From Spirochaetia bacterium (GTDB lineage: Bacteria > Spirochaetota > UBA4802 > UBA5550): a stretch of DNA of 5,406 nt. The stretch spans positions 1-5,406 of the forward strand of contig JAITPE010000169.1 of assembly GCA_031289575.1 (NCBI GenBank), read 5' to 3'. Below are positions 5,374 to 5,406 of this stretch, piece by piece; within the stretch, counting starts at the first letter, position 1; each line of letters opens with the position of its first letter. The translations under genes were made by a program, and so were the position numbers. The notes beneath the pieces were generated by a model. It searched no databases and was not told the origin of the DNA. It saw only the letters and a program-made list of their open reading frames with translations.

Positions 5374-5406
5374 TAGAATTGCTCCAGAGGACAGTCATCC
5401 TCAAAT
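5373..5406 (-). CDS. C-terminal end of the cognate antitoxin gene (VapB-like), cut by window edge
   Basis: Only the last ten codons are visible: FEDDCPLEQF, then TAA at 5375-5373, whose final A is the first base of the vapC ATG. The acidic stretch followed by hydrophobic residues fits an antitoxin C-terminus that wraps the toxin, and the gene order is the usual antitoxin-toxin order. It also carries the vapC Shine-Dalgarno within its codons. Too little is present to tell which DNA-binding fold (AbrB, ribbon-helix-helix or Phd) the N-terminus has. Confidence 0.6.
   Translation of the reverse strand, partial: FEDDCPLEQF

Overview
The window looks like a chromosomal stretch from a mid-GC, probably anaerobic or facultative, bacterium. 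The cues are standard Shine-Dalgarno sites, tight minus-strand gene packing, a c-di-GMP signalling protein and small cysteine-rich proteins. No ribosomal RNA, tRNA or lineage-specific gene is present, so the phylum cannot be named from these bases. The central ~4.3 kb has balanced base composition. Both edges are visibly A+T-richer and carry accessory material: a HEPN gene remnant and a transposase stub on the left, and a VapBC-type toxin-antitoxin pair on the right.

Layout. Bases 1-321 (+) hold the 3' part of a HEPN-domain gene, broken by a one-base loss in a G run. Bases 441-491 (+) hold an orphan start of an IS1182-like transposase, with its ribosome binding site but no body. From 4832 down to 510, all on the minus strand, there is a compact gene cluster: a 66-aa zinc-ribbon-like protein, a 57-aa cysteine-rich protein, a malic enzyme, a possible 31-aa small protein in a structured spacer, and an 832-aa REC-PAS-GGDEF-EAL-PAS protein. 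Gaps are 26, 12, 1 and 15 bases, so co-transcription is likely. Bases 4833-4977 are intergenic, with a weak promoter candidate and a weak terminator candidate. Bases 4978-5373 (-) encode a VapC toxin. Its start overlaps the stop of an antitoxin gene that runs off the right edge.

How the genes may work together. The malic enzyme converts malate to pyruvate and CO2. The large signalling protein has an EAL domain with all its catalytic residues but a GGDEF domain missing key metal and signature residues. It therefore probably degrades c-di-GMP under control of its receiver and PAS domains. Finding it in apparent operon with a central-carbon enzyme and two small cysteine-rich proteins is the most unusual aspect of the window. 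The 57-aa cysteine-rich ORF is in the same reading frame as the malic enzyme, separated only by a UGA stop and four codons. The malic enzyme Shine-Dalgarno lies in a small hairpin, which suggests translational coupling. Two of the small genes (57 and 31 aa) are short enough to be missed by routine annotation.
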